This document shows positions 52,997-63,911 of a DNA stretch of 64,000 nt, one piece after another. How positions within the stretch are numbered: the first letter of the stretch is position 1; each line of letters begins with the position of its first letter. The DNA comes from Actinomadura sp. DC4 (GTDB lineage: Bacteria > Actinomycetota > Actinomycetes > Streptosporangiales > Streptosporangiaceae): positions 62,001 through 126,000 of the forward strand of contig NZ_JAUEQY010000014.1 in assembly GCF_030406325.1 (NCBI RefSeq). The letters are read 5' to 3'. The notes beneath the pieces were generated by a model. It searched no databases, was not told where the DNA came from, and worked only from the letters and a program-made list of their open reading frames with translations. A program made the position numbers and the translations under genes.

Positions 52997-53334
52997 TCCG
53001 CCCGCGCCTTGGCCTGCTACCGGAGCCGCGAGGGGCTGCGGACGCGGCCTGGTTGCGTTCTGCGGTTCGCGTTGAGGCCGTGCAAGTGGCCGACGATGTG
53101 CGTTTCGCGGCTTGCGCTCGGCCCGTCCGAGCGACGCCTGATATGTGGGGCGCGGAGTGTGATGGGGTTCGGCGAGCGGGCCGCGATACGCGGGCCGTGG
53201 GTCGTGGTGGGGCCGTGCGCGCTGAACGGCGTGTGCGGATCGTGGATCGTTGTCGGGACGGACGAGCGGGGCGTCGGATGCGGCTGCCGTGTGGCGGGCG
53301 GGCTCGGGCTGCGGAGCTGGGGGCGGTCGGATGA
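52993..53334 (+). CDS. Possible 113-residue Arg-rich protein built on 15-residue repeats
   Basis: This frame opens with an ATG overlapping the mtrB stop (ATGA, 52993-52996) and closes with a TGA overlapping the lpqB start (ATGA, 53331-53334), so it fits exactly between them in an operon-like way. The sequence is Ala/Arg/Val-rich and follows the 45-bp tandem periodicity of the underlying DNA (VRFAACARPVRATPD, then MWGAECDGVRRAGRD). No known domain. It may only be a permissive frame through a repeat expansion. Confidence 0.3.
   Translation: MIRPRLGLLPEPRGAADAAWLRSAVRVEAVQVADDVRFAACARPVRATPDMWGAECDGVRRAGRDTRAVGRGGAVRAERRVRIVDRCRDGRAGRRMRLPCGGRARAAELGAVG
53045..53314 (+). repeat. Degenerate 45-bp tandem repeat array, six units
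   Basis: Six consecutive 45-bp units start at 53045, 53090, 53135, 53180, 53225 and 53270. Aligned unit by unit they share TGC/TGT at bases 10-12, CGG/TGG at 19-21 and GGN at 31-33, and most end in GAG-CGG-like triplets. Translated in the frame of 53045 each gives a related 15-residue line (for example MCVSRLALGPSERR, ICGARSVMGFGERA, VCGSWIVVGTDERG). The array fills the mtrB-lpqB interval. Confidence 0.7.
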
Positions 53335-55061
53335 GGCGAACGCTTCCGTTTATTCTCGTCGCGACCGTGCTCACCGGGTGCGCGAGCGTCCCGTCCGGCA
53401 GTCAGGTGGTCGGCGGACGGGTGACCGGGCATCAGCAGCCCATCGACGACCCGTACGTCCGCGTCATTCCGGTCGGGCCGGGTCCTGACTGGGATCCTGG
53501 AAAGATCATAACGGCCTTCCAGGCCGCCTCGGGCAGCTTCGACGGGCCGAACGGTGAACACAAGGTGGCCCGTGAGTACCTCGCGTGCGGGGGCTGCTGG
53601 CGGCCGGGTGTCGCGACGGTGGTCTATGACCGGGTTGAGCAGTCGGCGGTACAGCTCGACGGCGACCGGGCGTCGGTGACCGACGAGGTGTACCAGCTCG
53701 GGCGGATCGGCGCGGACGGGCAGTATCTTGCCGACCCGCATCACTTCAAGCAGACGTACGAGCTGCAGCGCAACGCCCAGAAGCAGTGGCGGATCAGCCA
53801 GCTGCCCCAGGAACTCCTGCTCAGCCGGAACGACGTCGACCGGGCCTTCCGGACGTTCGACCTGTACTTCTTCGCCCCCGACGCTCAGGTTCTCGTGCCG
53901 AACCCGGTGTTCATTCCGCTCGTGAGCCGTACGTGGCTGTCCGAGCAGCTTGTGAAGCAGCTGCTCGGTGGCCCGACGACATGGCTGCGCGGCGCCGCGG
54001 TCCGTACGGGCTTCCCGTCGGGTACGCAGCTGCGGAGGCTGGACATCTCCGGCGGTGTCGCCACGGTCGACCTCAGCCGGCAGGCGCGTTCGGGCGATCT
54101 GCGCACGATGTCGATCCAGCTCATGTGGACCCTGCGCCAGTTGCGCGAGGTGGACCAGCTGAAGCTGGAGGTAGACGGCAAACCGGTGCAGGTACCAGGC
54201 GTGAACGGCACGGTGCAGTCGGCGGGTGCCTGGAGCGCGTACGACCCGGACGGCGACGGCGACGTGCCACGGGGCTATGCCCGTACGGCCGACGGCCGGC
54301 TGGCCCGGCTCGACACGATGCCGTCGGTGCTGCTGCCCAAACTGCGGGTGTCTCATCCTGCGATCTCCTATGACACACGTCAGGTGGCGGCCGTCGGGTC
54401 GCACGGCGACACGGTGACGGTGACCGACCTGACGAACGGCGCCACGCGGTTCGTACTGCACGCGAAGCTCAAGGGCGGCCGGTTCAGCACGCCCTCGTGG
54501 GACTCGCGCGGCAACGTGTGGGCGGTCGAGTCGAACTCCTCCGGCTCCCGGCTGTGGGAGATCCAGGGAGGCACGAAACAGCTCGCCGTCGACGGCTGGA
54601 CGCTGGCGCCGTACCCGGTGAAGGCTCTGCGCATTTCCCGAGACGGCACCCGCGCGGCCGCGATCGTCCAGATGGGGAACATCTCGCAGGTCCAGCTGGG
54701 CCGCGTCGACCGAGCCCCGACCGGCGGCCTGCAGGCGGAAGGCTTCATCGCGATCAGCTCGGACCTGCGAGGCGCCGTCGACCTGGCCTGGCGCGACGCT
54801 GACCACCTGGCCGTCGTGGGCGTGACGGAGGGGAATCCGTCGCCGCTGTTGTACGACGTGCCGGTCAGCGGCGCGGCCATCCAGCCGATGGTGGGCCCGG
54901 GCGGCGACATGAAGGCCATCGCCGCCTATCCGGGCGCGCCCCTGCTAGTGACGCAACATGTGTCGAACCCCCAGTCTTTGGACAATGTCTGCCGGCTGAG
55001 CGACAAGTACGGCGAGTGGAAGTGCTTCAATCGCACCTCCGACCCCGCTTACCCGGGCTGA
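53331..55061 (+). CDS. lpqB: LpqB lipoprotein
   Basis: 576 residues from ATG 53331 (MRRTLPFILVATVLTGCASV), giving a signal peptide with lipobox LTGC. A GerMN domain (~residues 180-300, with WLSEQLVKQLLGGPTTWLRG) is followed by a beta-propeller-like C-terminal half. LpqB interacts with the MtrB sensor domain and tunes MtrAB output. An in-frame upstream extension to 53250 would remove the N-terminal position of the signal peptide, so I reject it. Confidence 0.93.
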   Translation: MRRTLPFILVATVLTGCASVPSGSQVVGGRVTGHQQPIDDPYVRVIPVGPGPDWDPGKIITAFQAASGSFDGPNGEHKVAREYLACGGCWRPGVATVVYDRVEQSAVQLDGDRASVTDEVYQLGRIGADGQYLADPHHFKQTYELQRNAQKQWRISQLPQELLLSRNDVDRAFRTFDLYFFAPDAQVLVPNPVFIPLVSRTWLSEQLVKQLLGGPTTWLRGAAVRTGFPSGTQLRRLDISGGVATVDLSRQARSGDLRTMSIQLMWTLRQLREVDQLKLEVDGKPVQVPGVNGTVQSAGAWSAYDPDGDGDVPRGYARTADGRLARLDTMPSVLLPKLRVSHPAISYDTRQVAAVGSHGDTVTVTDLTNGATRFVLHAKLKGGRFSTPSWDSRGNVWAVESNSSGSRLWEIQGGTKQLAVDGWTLAPYPVKALRISRDGTRAAAIVQMGNISQVQLGRVDRAPTGGLQAEGFIAISSDLRGAVDLAWRDADHLAVVGVTEGNPSPLLYDVPVSGAAIQPMVGPGGDMKAIAAYPGAPLLVTQHVSNPQSLDNVCRLSDKYGEWKCFNRTSDPAYPG

Positions 55062-55074
55062 CCCGAGCCCGCGC

Positions 55075-56109
55075 CTAGGAACCTCCGCCCGAGTCGTTGG
55101 TACTGCCGTGGCGTTCGGTGGCGGCTATGACCGCGGCGGCCGGTACCTCGGCTCCGGCGGCGCGCAACGCTCGTGCCGCCTCGGCCAGGGTGGCTCCGGT
55201 TGTGATCACGTCGTCGACCAAGATCACGCATACTCCGCGGAGATCCAGGCACGCCTCCATCGCGCCGGTGAGGTTGGCCATCCGGGCGGTGGCGGTGAGG
55301 CCGGACTGATCCGCGACGCGGCGGCGATGTCTCAGCGCGGGTACGCATGAGGCGATTCGCAGGCCGGTAGACCGTGTGCCGGTAGACCGTGTGCCGGTCG
55401 CTCGCAGGTCAGTAACCCGCAGATCAGGAGCCCGCATGCCGGTAGCCCGCATGCCGGTGGCTTTCGGATCGGTCGTCCGTGGGGTGGTTGTCTGAGGACT
55501 GGTTGCCTGGGGATCGGGCTCCCTCGGATTGGTCGCCTCGGGGCTGGTTGACCGCGGACTGGTTTCCCATGGGGTGGCTACCCGGGGATTGGTTGACCGG
55601 GGACTGGTCGCCTGCGGACCGGTGGCTCGCAGGGTGGCCGTCGGGCGAAGCCGGTTCTCGGCGTCTCTGGCAGGCCGGTCGGCGGGGGCGGCGCGGGCCA
55701 GGGAGCGAGCGGCGCGGGCGGCCTCGCGGGTGATGATCAGGGTGGGGTCGCGGCTTCGGCGGCGTACGGACGCTCTCGAGGACGGGACGGGGACGAGGAG
55801 CACCGGCGAGCCCACCCCCGCCGAATCCGCTGCGGCGAACGCAGCGTTGGCCAGAGCGGCCCCTAGAGGGCGCGCCAGACCCGCCAGGCCGCGCTCCTTG
55901 TGCGCGATGATCAATTGCCGGACCTCACCCGCGTACGACGCTGTGGCCCATGTCGGTGGCAGGCCGGGTGGCACGGGAGAGGGCAGGCTCAGGCGGGCGG
56001 GAGCGGTCAGTTGCGGTGCGCAGGTTGGACATAAGAGACCTTCGACCGCGCCGCAGCCAGCGCAGGGTCGGGGGAGTACGAGGTCGAGTGCTGCGGTGAG
56101 AACGCCCAT
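55075..56109 (-). CDS. comF: ComF family phosphoribosyltransferase with internal repeat insertion
   Basis: 344 residues against a usual ~220-250. The N-terminal zinc finger is CAGCGAVEGLLCPTC; LIIAHKERGLAGLARPLGAA and VPVPSSRASVRRRSRDP are standard; the PRPP-binding loop VILVDDVITTGATLAEAARA is near the C-terminus. Between residues ~153 and ~253 lies an insertion of 5-residue units (ATSPR, STNPR, ETSPR, ATNPR, then ATGMR, STGTR) encoded by a 15-bp minisatellite. The catalytic loop is intact on its far side, so the protein may still fold with a disordered loop. It is convergent with lpqB. Confidence 0.88.
   Translation of the reverse strand: MGVLTAALDLVLPRPCAGCGAVEGLLCPTCAPQLTAPARLSLPSPVPPGLPPTWATASYAGEVRQLIIAHKERGLAGLARPLGAALANAAFAAADSAGVGSPVLLVPVPSSRASVRRRSRDPTLIITREAARAARSLARAAPADRPARDAENRLRPTATLRATGPQATSPRSTNPRVATPWETSPRSTSPEATNPREPDPQATSPQTTTPRTTDPKATGMRATGMRAPDLRVTDLRATGTRSTGTRSTGLRIASCVPALRHRRRVADQSGLTATARMANLTGAMEACLDLRGVCVILVDDVITTGATLAEAARALRAAGAEVPAAAVIAATERHGSTNDSGGGS
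55351..55650. repeat. 15-bp minisatellite inside comF, about 20 units
   Basis: From 55351 the plus strand advances in 15-bp steps, most beginning GGT or GG (for example GGTAGACCGTGTGCC twice at 55366 and 55381, GGTAGCCCGCATGCC at 55441, GGTTGACCGCGGACT at 55546, GGTTGACCGGGGACT at 55591). The consensus is roughly GGTNGCCCGNGGAYY. The period is a multiple of three, so the comF frame is kept throughout. Confidence 0.88.
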
Positions 56110-57774
56110 GTCAGGGAGCTTGCCGGGCCGCGCCGATGGACACCAGGCCCATCCACAGCCTGTGGATAACCCGGTGCATGACGCACTCCCCGGCTCCGGC
56201 TCGCGGTCCTCTGCACGGGCCGCTCCTGGCCGCCGACGTTGTCGCTCCAGTGCGGATCGAGCGCCCCGCAGGGCAGGTTCGCCATCGACCTGGACGGCTC
56301 GTGGCTGTCCGACATGTCATTGACGTGACGCCACGACGGTCGCCCACGCGAACCAGGCCATCAGCTCCACCAAGGTCCCACCCACGCAGATAGTGGTCGG
56401 ACCACCCTCCCGCCGCTGACCGGTCTTGGTCGTGCGACGCTGAGCTGGATCGTGAGGACCCGGGGGCGCGGCGGGGCGAGTCGGTACCCGCAGGGAGACA
56501 GCCTGCCGCGAGCACGCCGTACGGCACCCCACATGGGCGCGCCTATGCGGATATACGTCGGCTACGGAGAGTGGAGCGCCTCGGCCTCCGCCATTGCTAC
56601 CACTAGCGTTCGGCCCCGGCCTTCGCGTGCGACGTTGTCTCGGACGGCCCTTCTCCGAGTCGATTCCTCGGAGGAGGGCCGCAAGAGAGCGCCGTAGGGC
56701 GCCTGACGCAGTCCCGCCCCGGGTTCCTGCTCATTTGCCCACTAGATCGGGCCTCAGGCTTGCGAGCGCTGTCCAGACCGGTCGCGGACGTGGGAGGAGC
56801 TCCGGCAGCGCGGCGGCTGGCGCCGGCCCGCCCGCGATCCCCACCGAGGTGTGCGCGCGGCAGCCGCCGCCGGGGATCGTGCGCGTCGGGAATCGTGGTG
56901 GCGGGGATCGCGGTGACGGTGATCGCCGCGTCGGGGAACGCGGTGGCGAACTCCGCGGCGAAGGGGACCGCACCGCCGTGACCGGCTCGAGTCCCTGCCG
57001 CGTCGAGAACACGCCGTACGACACCCCCCAACACAGAAGCGCTGATTACAGCCGTCCGCGCCGCCGAGTAAGGGCCGCTTGAGCAAGACACCCCCCACGA
57101 CCCCCGACACGCCGAAGAGCCATCCCCTCCCGAGATCGATCGATTCAACCACGCAAAGTGACAAGTTTCGGCCCACTCACACCACCCCCAACAGCCCCAA
57201 AAACCACGCAAAGCACCCAAGGTGCCACTCAGCGAACAATCCGAAAACCGCCAGCCCCGCCCCACCGCACCGGCCGACCAGCGCACCCCACCCCCACACC
57301 ACCCCCGCAACCGCCCGTCCGCCACACCGATATGAGGGCCGAAGTCGCCCCCCTCAATGACCCTCCGTGGTCTTAACCGGTCCCCCCACCTGACATTCGA
57401 GTCGTAAGGGGTTAGCGTTCCTGGCATGACACCCGCCCGGGTCCGTGGTTGCGCCGAGTCTCAACCGGCCCGGCAAGCCGATGCCAGCCGCAGGCTAAAC
57501 GGCCCACGTAAGGCGACTTCTCGTCGACCGATCACGGTGCGGCTTAGAAGTAAGTCCTGCCTCGCCGGGGGATCAGATGTCTCCCGGGCCGAGAGAAGAG
57601 CAGTAGTGGCGAAAGCGCCGCGAGCCTCTCAGCAGGCGGATGTGGGGACGAAGACCAGGTCGGCCGGGCGGGTGTTTTCCCGTGATTCGTGGCAACAGAG
57701 TGGTGGAACAGGGAGTGTTGAACCCGGCCGCCCCGTGCCGGGTGCTCTTAAATACCGGGAGGAGGGGGGTCCCC
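56110..57774. other. 1.66-kb region without convincing genes
   Basis: Open frames here are short, have atypical composition and match no family I recognise. Two imperfect copies of a CTGCCGCG...ACGCCGTACGRCACCCC segment occur at about 56501-56530 and 56995-57028. From about 57085 to 57345 the plus strand is strikingly C/A-rich and G-poor, with a repeated ACCACGCAAAG (57148-57158 and 57203-57213). The right end holds a promoter and long leader for hpf. The rest may be a decayed gene or genes. Confidence 0.5.
57390..57418 (+). promoter_or_regulatory. Candidate sigma-70-type promoter for hpf
   Basis: A -35-like CTGACA (57390-57395) is followed by a 17-bp spacer and a -10-like TAGCGT (57413-57418), a common actinobacterial housekeeping form. 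Transcription would start near 57425, leaving a 5' leader of about 350 nt before the hpf start at 57775. Confidence 0.5.
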
Positions 57775-58434
57775 GTGGACATCATCGTGAAGGGACGCCA
57801 CACGGACGTGGGCGATCGGTTCCGGCGTCATGTGGACACCAAACTCGCCAAGGTCGAAAAGCTGGATCCCAAGGTCATCCGGGTCGACGTGGAGGTTTCG
57901 GAGGAGCACAATCCCCGGCAGGCCGACACACGTGAGCGTATCGAGCTCACCATCGTCTCTCGCGGCCCCGTGATCAGGGCCGAGGCGGCGGCGGACGACC
58001 GCTATGCCGCGCTCGACGTCGCTCTCGGCAAGCTCGAGTCACGGCTGCGCCGCATGGGCGACCGCCGCAAGGTGCACCATGGCAACCACGGACGCGAACG
58101 GCTCGCATCAGCCCTCGCACCGGACATAGGGGACATCCCGGCCGTCGAGCCGCCGGTAACGGCAACAGAGCCGCCCGGCAAATGGGATGAAAACGTCAAT
58201 ACCACGCCCGACGCGGGCGACATCGTGCCGATCGCGATGGAAGGCGACGGTCCGGTGATTTTGCGGGAGAAGGCCCACAAGGCCGAACCCATGACACTTG
58301 ACCAGGCTCTATTCGAGATGGAACTGGTCGGCCACGACTTCTATCTCTTCCGTGACAAGGAGAGCCGGCTTCCGAGCGTCGTATACCGGCGGCGAGGCTG
58401 GGATTATGGGGTGATCCGTCTTATCGAGGAGTGA
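57775..58434 (+). CDS. hpf: Long-form ribosome hibernation-promoting factor
   Basis: 219 residues from GTG 57775 preceded by a GGAGGAGG-type site; a longer frame starts at 57640 but its leader is not family-like. The N-terminal S30AE domain (VDIIVKGRHTDVGDRFRRHV) binds the 30S decoding region. The C-terminal dimerisation domain (MTLDQALFEMELVGHDFYLF, with VVYRRRGWDYGVIRL) joins ribosomes into 100S dimers. Position between comF and secA is conserved in actinobacteria. Confidence 0.93.
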   Translation: MDIIVKGRHTDVGDRFRRHVDTKLAKVEKLDPKVIRVDVEVSEEHNPRQADTRERIELTIVSRGPVIRAEAAADDRYAALDVALGKLESRLRRMGDRRKVHHGNHGRERLASALAPDIGDIPAVEPPVTATEPPGKWDENVNTTPDAGDIVPIAMEGDGPVILREKAHKAEPMTLDQALFEMELVGHDFYLFRDKESRLPSVVYRRRGWDYGVIRLIEE

Positions 58435-58474
58435 CGCTGCGCTTGCGCCGCGCCATCACCTCGACCACTCTGGT

Positions 58475-58507
58475 CTCAGGTACGCCCCGCGTTGGGGCGT
58501 ACCTGAG
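58475..58507. terminator. Perfect 14-bp hairpin after hpf
   Basis: CTCAGGTACGCCCC (58475-58488) and GGGGCGTACCTGAG (58494-58507) pair perfectly around GCGTT. It stands 41 bp after the hpf stop and 57 bp before the response regulator. No T-run follows, as often in actinobacteria. Confidence 0.75.
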
Positions 58508-58563
58508 CACCCCCGCGACACGCCCAGGATCCCCATGGGCCGGCGCACCGTTTGGAGGAGGAG

Positions 58564-59265
58564 TTGAGCGAGGCTCCGCAGACCCGTGACCCCGCGGCGG
58601 GTGATCCCATCCGCGTCCTCATCGTCGACGACCATGCGCTTTTCCGTCGTGGCCTGGAGATGGTGCTGGACGACGAGGACGGCGTCGAGGTGGTCGGCCA
58701 GTGCGGCGACGGCCAGGAGGCCGTCGAGCAGGTGGGCGACCTCGTCCCCGACGTCGTGCTCATGGACATTCGCATGCCGCGCCGTGGAGGCATCGAGGCG
58801 TGCACGTCCATCAAGGACCAGGTGCCGAGCGTCAAGATCGTAATGCTGACCATCAGCGACGAGGAGGAGGACCTCTTCGAAGCGATCAAGGCCGGCGCCA
58901 CCGGATATCTCCTGAAGGACGTCTCGATCGACGAGGTCGCCGACGTCGTACGCGCGGTGCACGACGGTCAGTCGTTCATCAGCCCCTCCATGGCCTCCAA
59001 GCTCATCACCGAGTTCGCGGTCATGGCCAAGCGCGGTGACGAGCGGCAGCAGCAGGTGCCCGCACCCAAGCTGACCGACCGTGAGATGGAGGTCCTCCGC
59101 CTCGTCGCGCGGGGCCTCGGCAACCGAGAGATCGCCAAAGAGCTCTTCATCTCCGAGAACACCGTCAAGAACCACATTCGCAACATCCTGGAGAAACTCC
59201 AGCTGCACTCGCGCATGGAGGCCGTGGTCTACGCGGTGCGCGAAAAGCTGCTCGAGATCAGCTGA
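58564..59265 (+). CDS. Orphan NarL/LuxR-type response regulator
   Basis: 233 residues from TTG 58564, directly after GGAGGAGGAG; another TTG lies at 58552 inside that site, so I prefer 58564. Receiver: VLIVDDHALFRRGLEMVLDD, phosphoacceptor Asp in VVLMDIRMPRRGGIEACTSI, Lys in GYLLKDVSIDEV. LuxR HTH: LTDREMEVLRLVARGLGNRE and ISENTVKNHIRNILEKLQLH. No kinase is adjacent. The same regulator sits between hpf and secA in Streptomyces, so it is a conserved member of this locus. Confidence 0.9.
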   Translation: MSEAPQTRDPAAGDPIRVLIVDDHALFRRGLEMVLDDEDGVEVVGQCGDGQEAVEQVGDLVPDVVLMDIRMPRRGGIEACTSIKDQVPSVKIVMLTISDEEEDLFEAIKAGATGYLLKDVSIDEVADVVRAVHDGQSFISPSMASKLITEFAVMAKRGDERQQQVPAPKLTDREMEVLRLVARGLGNREIAKELFISENTVKNHIRNILEKLQLHSRMEAVVYAVREKLLEIS

Positions 59266-60466
59266 GCGCGGCGCCCAGCGGCGCGGCGAGCGCGGGCGGG
59301 TCGAGGCGGTCGACGCGGACCGCGTCGCACCCGACCCACTGCGCCGCCTCACGTAGCGCGTCGGCCAAGTGGTCGATGGCGCGCTCCGCCTTGGCCGCGG
59401 TGGAGACCGCGAACGGCTCGAAGGACGCTTTCCGGGCGATGAGCGTACGGCCCTCGCGCGCCGGGTCGACCCGGCCGATCAGCCGTCCGCCCGCCAGCAG
59501 CGGCATCGTGAAGTAACCGTGCACGCGCTTGGGCTTGGGGACGTACGCCTCCAGCCGGTGGTCGAAGCCGAACATCCGCTGTGTGCGCTTGCGGTCCCAC
59601 ACGAGCGAGTCGAACGGGGACAGCAGCGTCGTACGGTGCCGCCCGCGCGGAGCCTCGGCGAGCGCCGACGGGTGCGCCCACGCGGCGTCCCGGCCGGCGA
59701 CCGTCACCGGCACCAGGCCGGTCGCTCCGACCACCGCGGCCACCTGATCGCCCCGGACCCGTACGTAGTCGGCCAGATCGGCTCGTGTCGCCACGCCCAG
59801 CGCGCGTCCGGCGCGGGCCACCAGCGTCGTGATGCACTCCTCGTCGGACAGGTCCGGTGCGCGAAGCTCGTCGGGAATGGCGCGCTCGGCCAGGTCGTAG
59901 ACGCGCCGCCATCCCGTACGGCGCGTGCAGACCACCTCACCCGTCGCCAGCAGGAACTCCGCGGCGATCTTGTGGTCCGTACGGTCGAACCACTCGCCGC
60001 CCTTCTTCGCGCCGCCCAGGCCGGTGGCGGTCAGCGGCCCCTCGGCCCGTAGCCGCGCGAGGACGTCCTTGGCCGCCTGTTCTGGCGTGTGGTGCCAGTG
60101 GTGGCCGCGTTCGAGGTAGGCCCGCCTCCGGAAGGCGTAGAGCGGCCAGTCCTCGATCGGCAGCACACACGCGGCGTGCGACCAGTATTCGAACGCGGCC
60201 GTGCCGTTCCAGTAGGCGTGCTCGACGCTGGATCGGCCGACCGCACCGAGCCGCGCGTACGCCACCAGCTCGTGTGAGCGGGCGAGGACCGAGATCGTGT
60301 CGAGCTGGACCGCTCCAACGTGCCGCAGCGCGCCGAGCGCCCGCCGTGCGCCGGGGTCGCCCCGCAGGCCACCGCCCGTATGAGGCGTGACGACACGCCC
60401 GAGAAGACCCTGGGCGCGAAGTTGGATCCTGCGTGCCTGCTCGGAGGTCAGCTCTGGGGGAGACAT
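59258..60466 (-). CDS. YcaQ/AlkZ-like winged-helix DNA glycosylase family protein
   Basis: 402 residues. The HTH_42 family pattern is seen in HVGAVQLDTISVLARSHELV (a QxD version of the catalytic QxQ/QxD motif), the AYWNGTAAFEYWSHAACVLP segment, and LLSPFDSLVWDRKRTQRMFG near residue 300. Relatives unhook interstrand DNA crosslinks or protect antibiotic producers. The exact lesion is unknown. Its 3' end overlaps the convergent response-regulator gene by 8 bp. Confidence 0.87.
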   Translation of the reverse strand: MSPPELTSEQARRIQLRAQGLLGRVVTPHTGGGLRGDPGARRALGALRHVGAVQLDTISVLARSHELVAYARLGAVGRSSVEHAYWNGTAAFEYWSHAACVLPIEDWPLYAFRRRAYLERGHHWHHTPEQAAKDVLARLRAEGPLTATGLGGAKKGGEWFDRTDHKIAAEFLLATGEVVCTRRTGWRRVYDLAERAIPDELRAPDLSDEECITTLVARAGRALGVATRADLADYVRVRGDQVAAVVGATGLVPVTVAGRDAAWAHPSALAEAPRGRHRTTLLSPFDSLVWDRKRTQRMFGFDHRLEAYVPKPKRVHGYFTMPLLAGGRLIGRVDPAREGRTLIARKASFEPFAVSTAAKAERAIDHLADALREAAQWVGCDAVRVDRLDPPALAAPLGAALS

Positions 60467-60500
60467 GGCCTGATGGTAGGGGGGGCCGGTGACAGAAAAC

Positions 60501-60809
60501 TCAGCCGTGCGGCCTGGTCGTGGCCGGGTCGGTGGCGATCCCGGGGCCGTTGGCCTCGCCCCGTCCGCCGGCCAGCTCCGAGTGGTGCCGCTCCTCGGGG
60601 ACCTCGCGAGGCCCGTCCATGATGACGTCGTCGAAGATGTGCACGGCCGCGCCGATCACACCGCCGACCACGACGATGCCGACGCCCACCCAGAACATCC
60701 ACCACTTCGGCCCGGGTACCAGCGAGGCACCTCCGACACCGAACCCGATCCAGATCACGATGACCGCCAGCCATGAGCTGGCGCGGCCGGCGTGTGAGTT
60801 CTGGGCCAT
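60501..60809 (-). CDS. HGxxPAAW-like small membrane protein
   Basis: 102 residues from ATG 60809, with GGGAGGG upstream. The N-terminal HAGRASSWLAV segment resembles the HGxxPAAW motif of a small actinobacterial family. Two membrane helices follow (LAVIVIWIGFGVGGASLV and MFWVGVGIVVVGGVIGAAV), then a charged tail. Function is unknown. Confidence 0.75.
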   Translation of the reverse strand: MAQNSHAGRASSWLAVIVIWIGFGVGGASLVPGPKWWMFWVGVGIVVVGGVIGAAVHIFDDVIMDGPREVPEERHHSELAGGRGEANGPGIATDPATTRPHG

Positions 60810-61060
60810 GGCGTCCCTCCCGCGGAATCCGCGCATAAGTCATGCGGACGAGTCACACGTCCGCTGTTCCATTTTGTACACGATGGTTTGGCACGATGAT
60901 GGCAAACCCCGGCGCGGTCGCGGGCGACCCGGGTCTCGTGATAGTGACGGTAGTCCCGCTGTACGGTTGTACTCGCCTACGATGACACCGTACGGGTCGT
61001 GTATGCGCCGTCGGACACGACCCCCGGCGATACCACGAATGCTTCGAGGAGCTCCCGAGA

Positions 61061-63862
<2,802 letters not shown>

Positions 63863-63877
63863 TCGCACCACGGACGA

Positions 63878-63911
63878 CCCCAGGCCACGCGCCTGGGGCC
63901 GTTCCGTTTTT
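63878..63911 (+). terminator. Intrinsic terminator after secA
   Basis: CCCCAGGC (63878-63885) pairs with GCCTGGGG (63891-63898) around CACGC. It is followed after 8 nt by TTTTT (63907-63911), a classical rho-independent layout 16 bp after the secA stop. Confidence 0.85.

Noticed and set aside
56603-57427. Minus-strand 274-codon frame in the comF-hpf gap
   Set aside because: Composition is erratic (Gly/Trp/Cys-rich then Arg/Ala-rich) and no domain is recognisable; it crosses the candidate hpf promoter.
57426-57935. Plus-strand 169-codon frame overlapping the hpf start
   Set aside because: It overlaps hpf in a different frame and is low-complexity Arg/Gly/Ser sequence.
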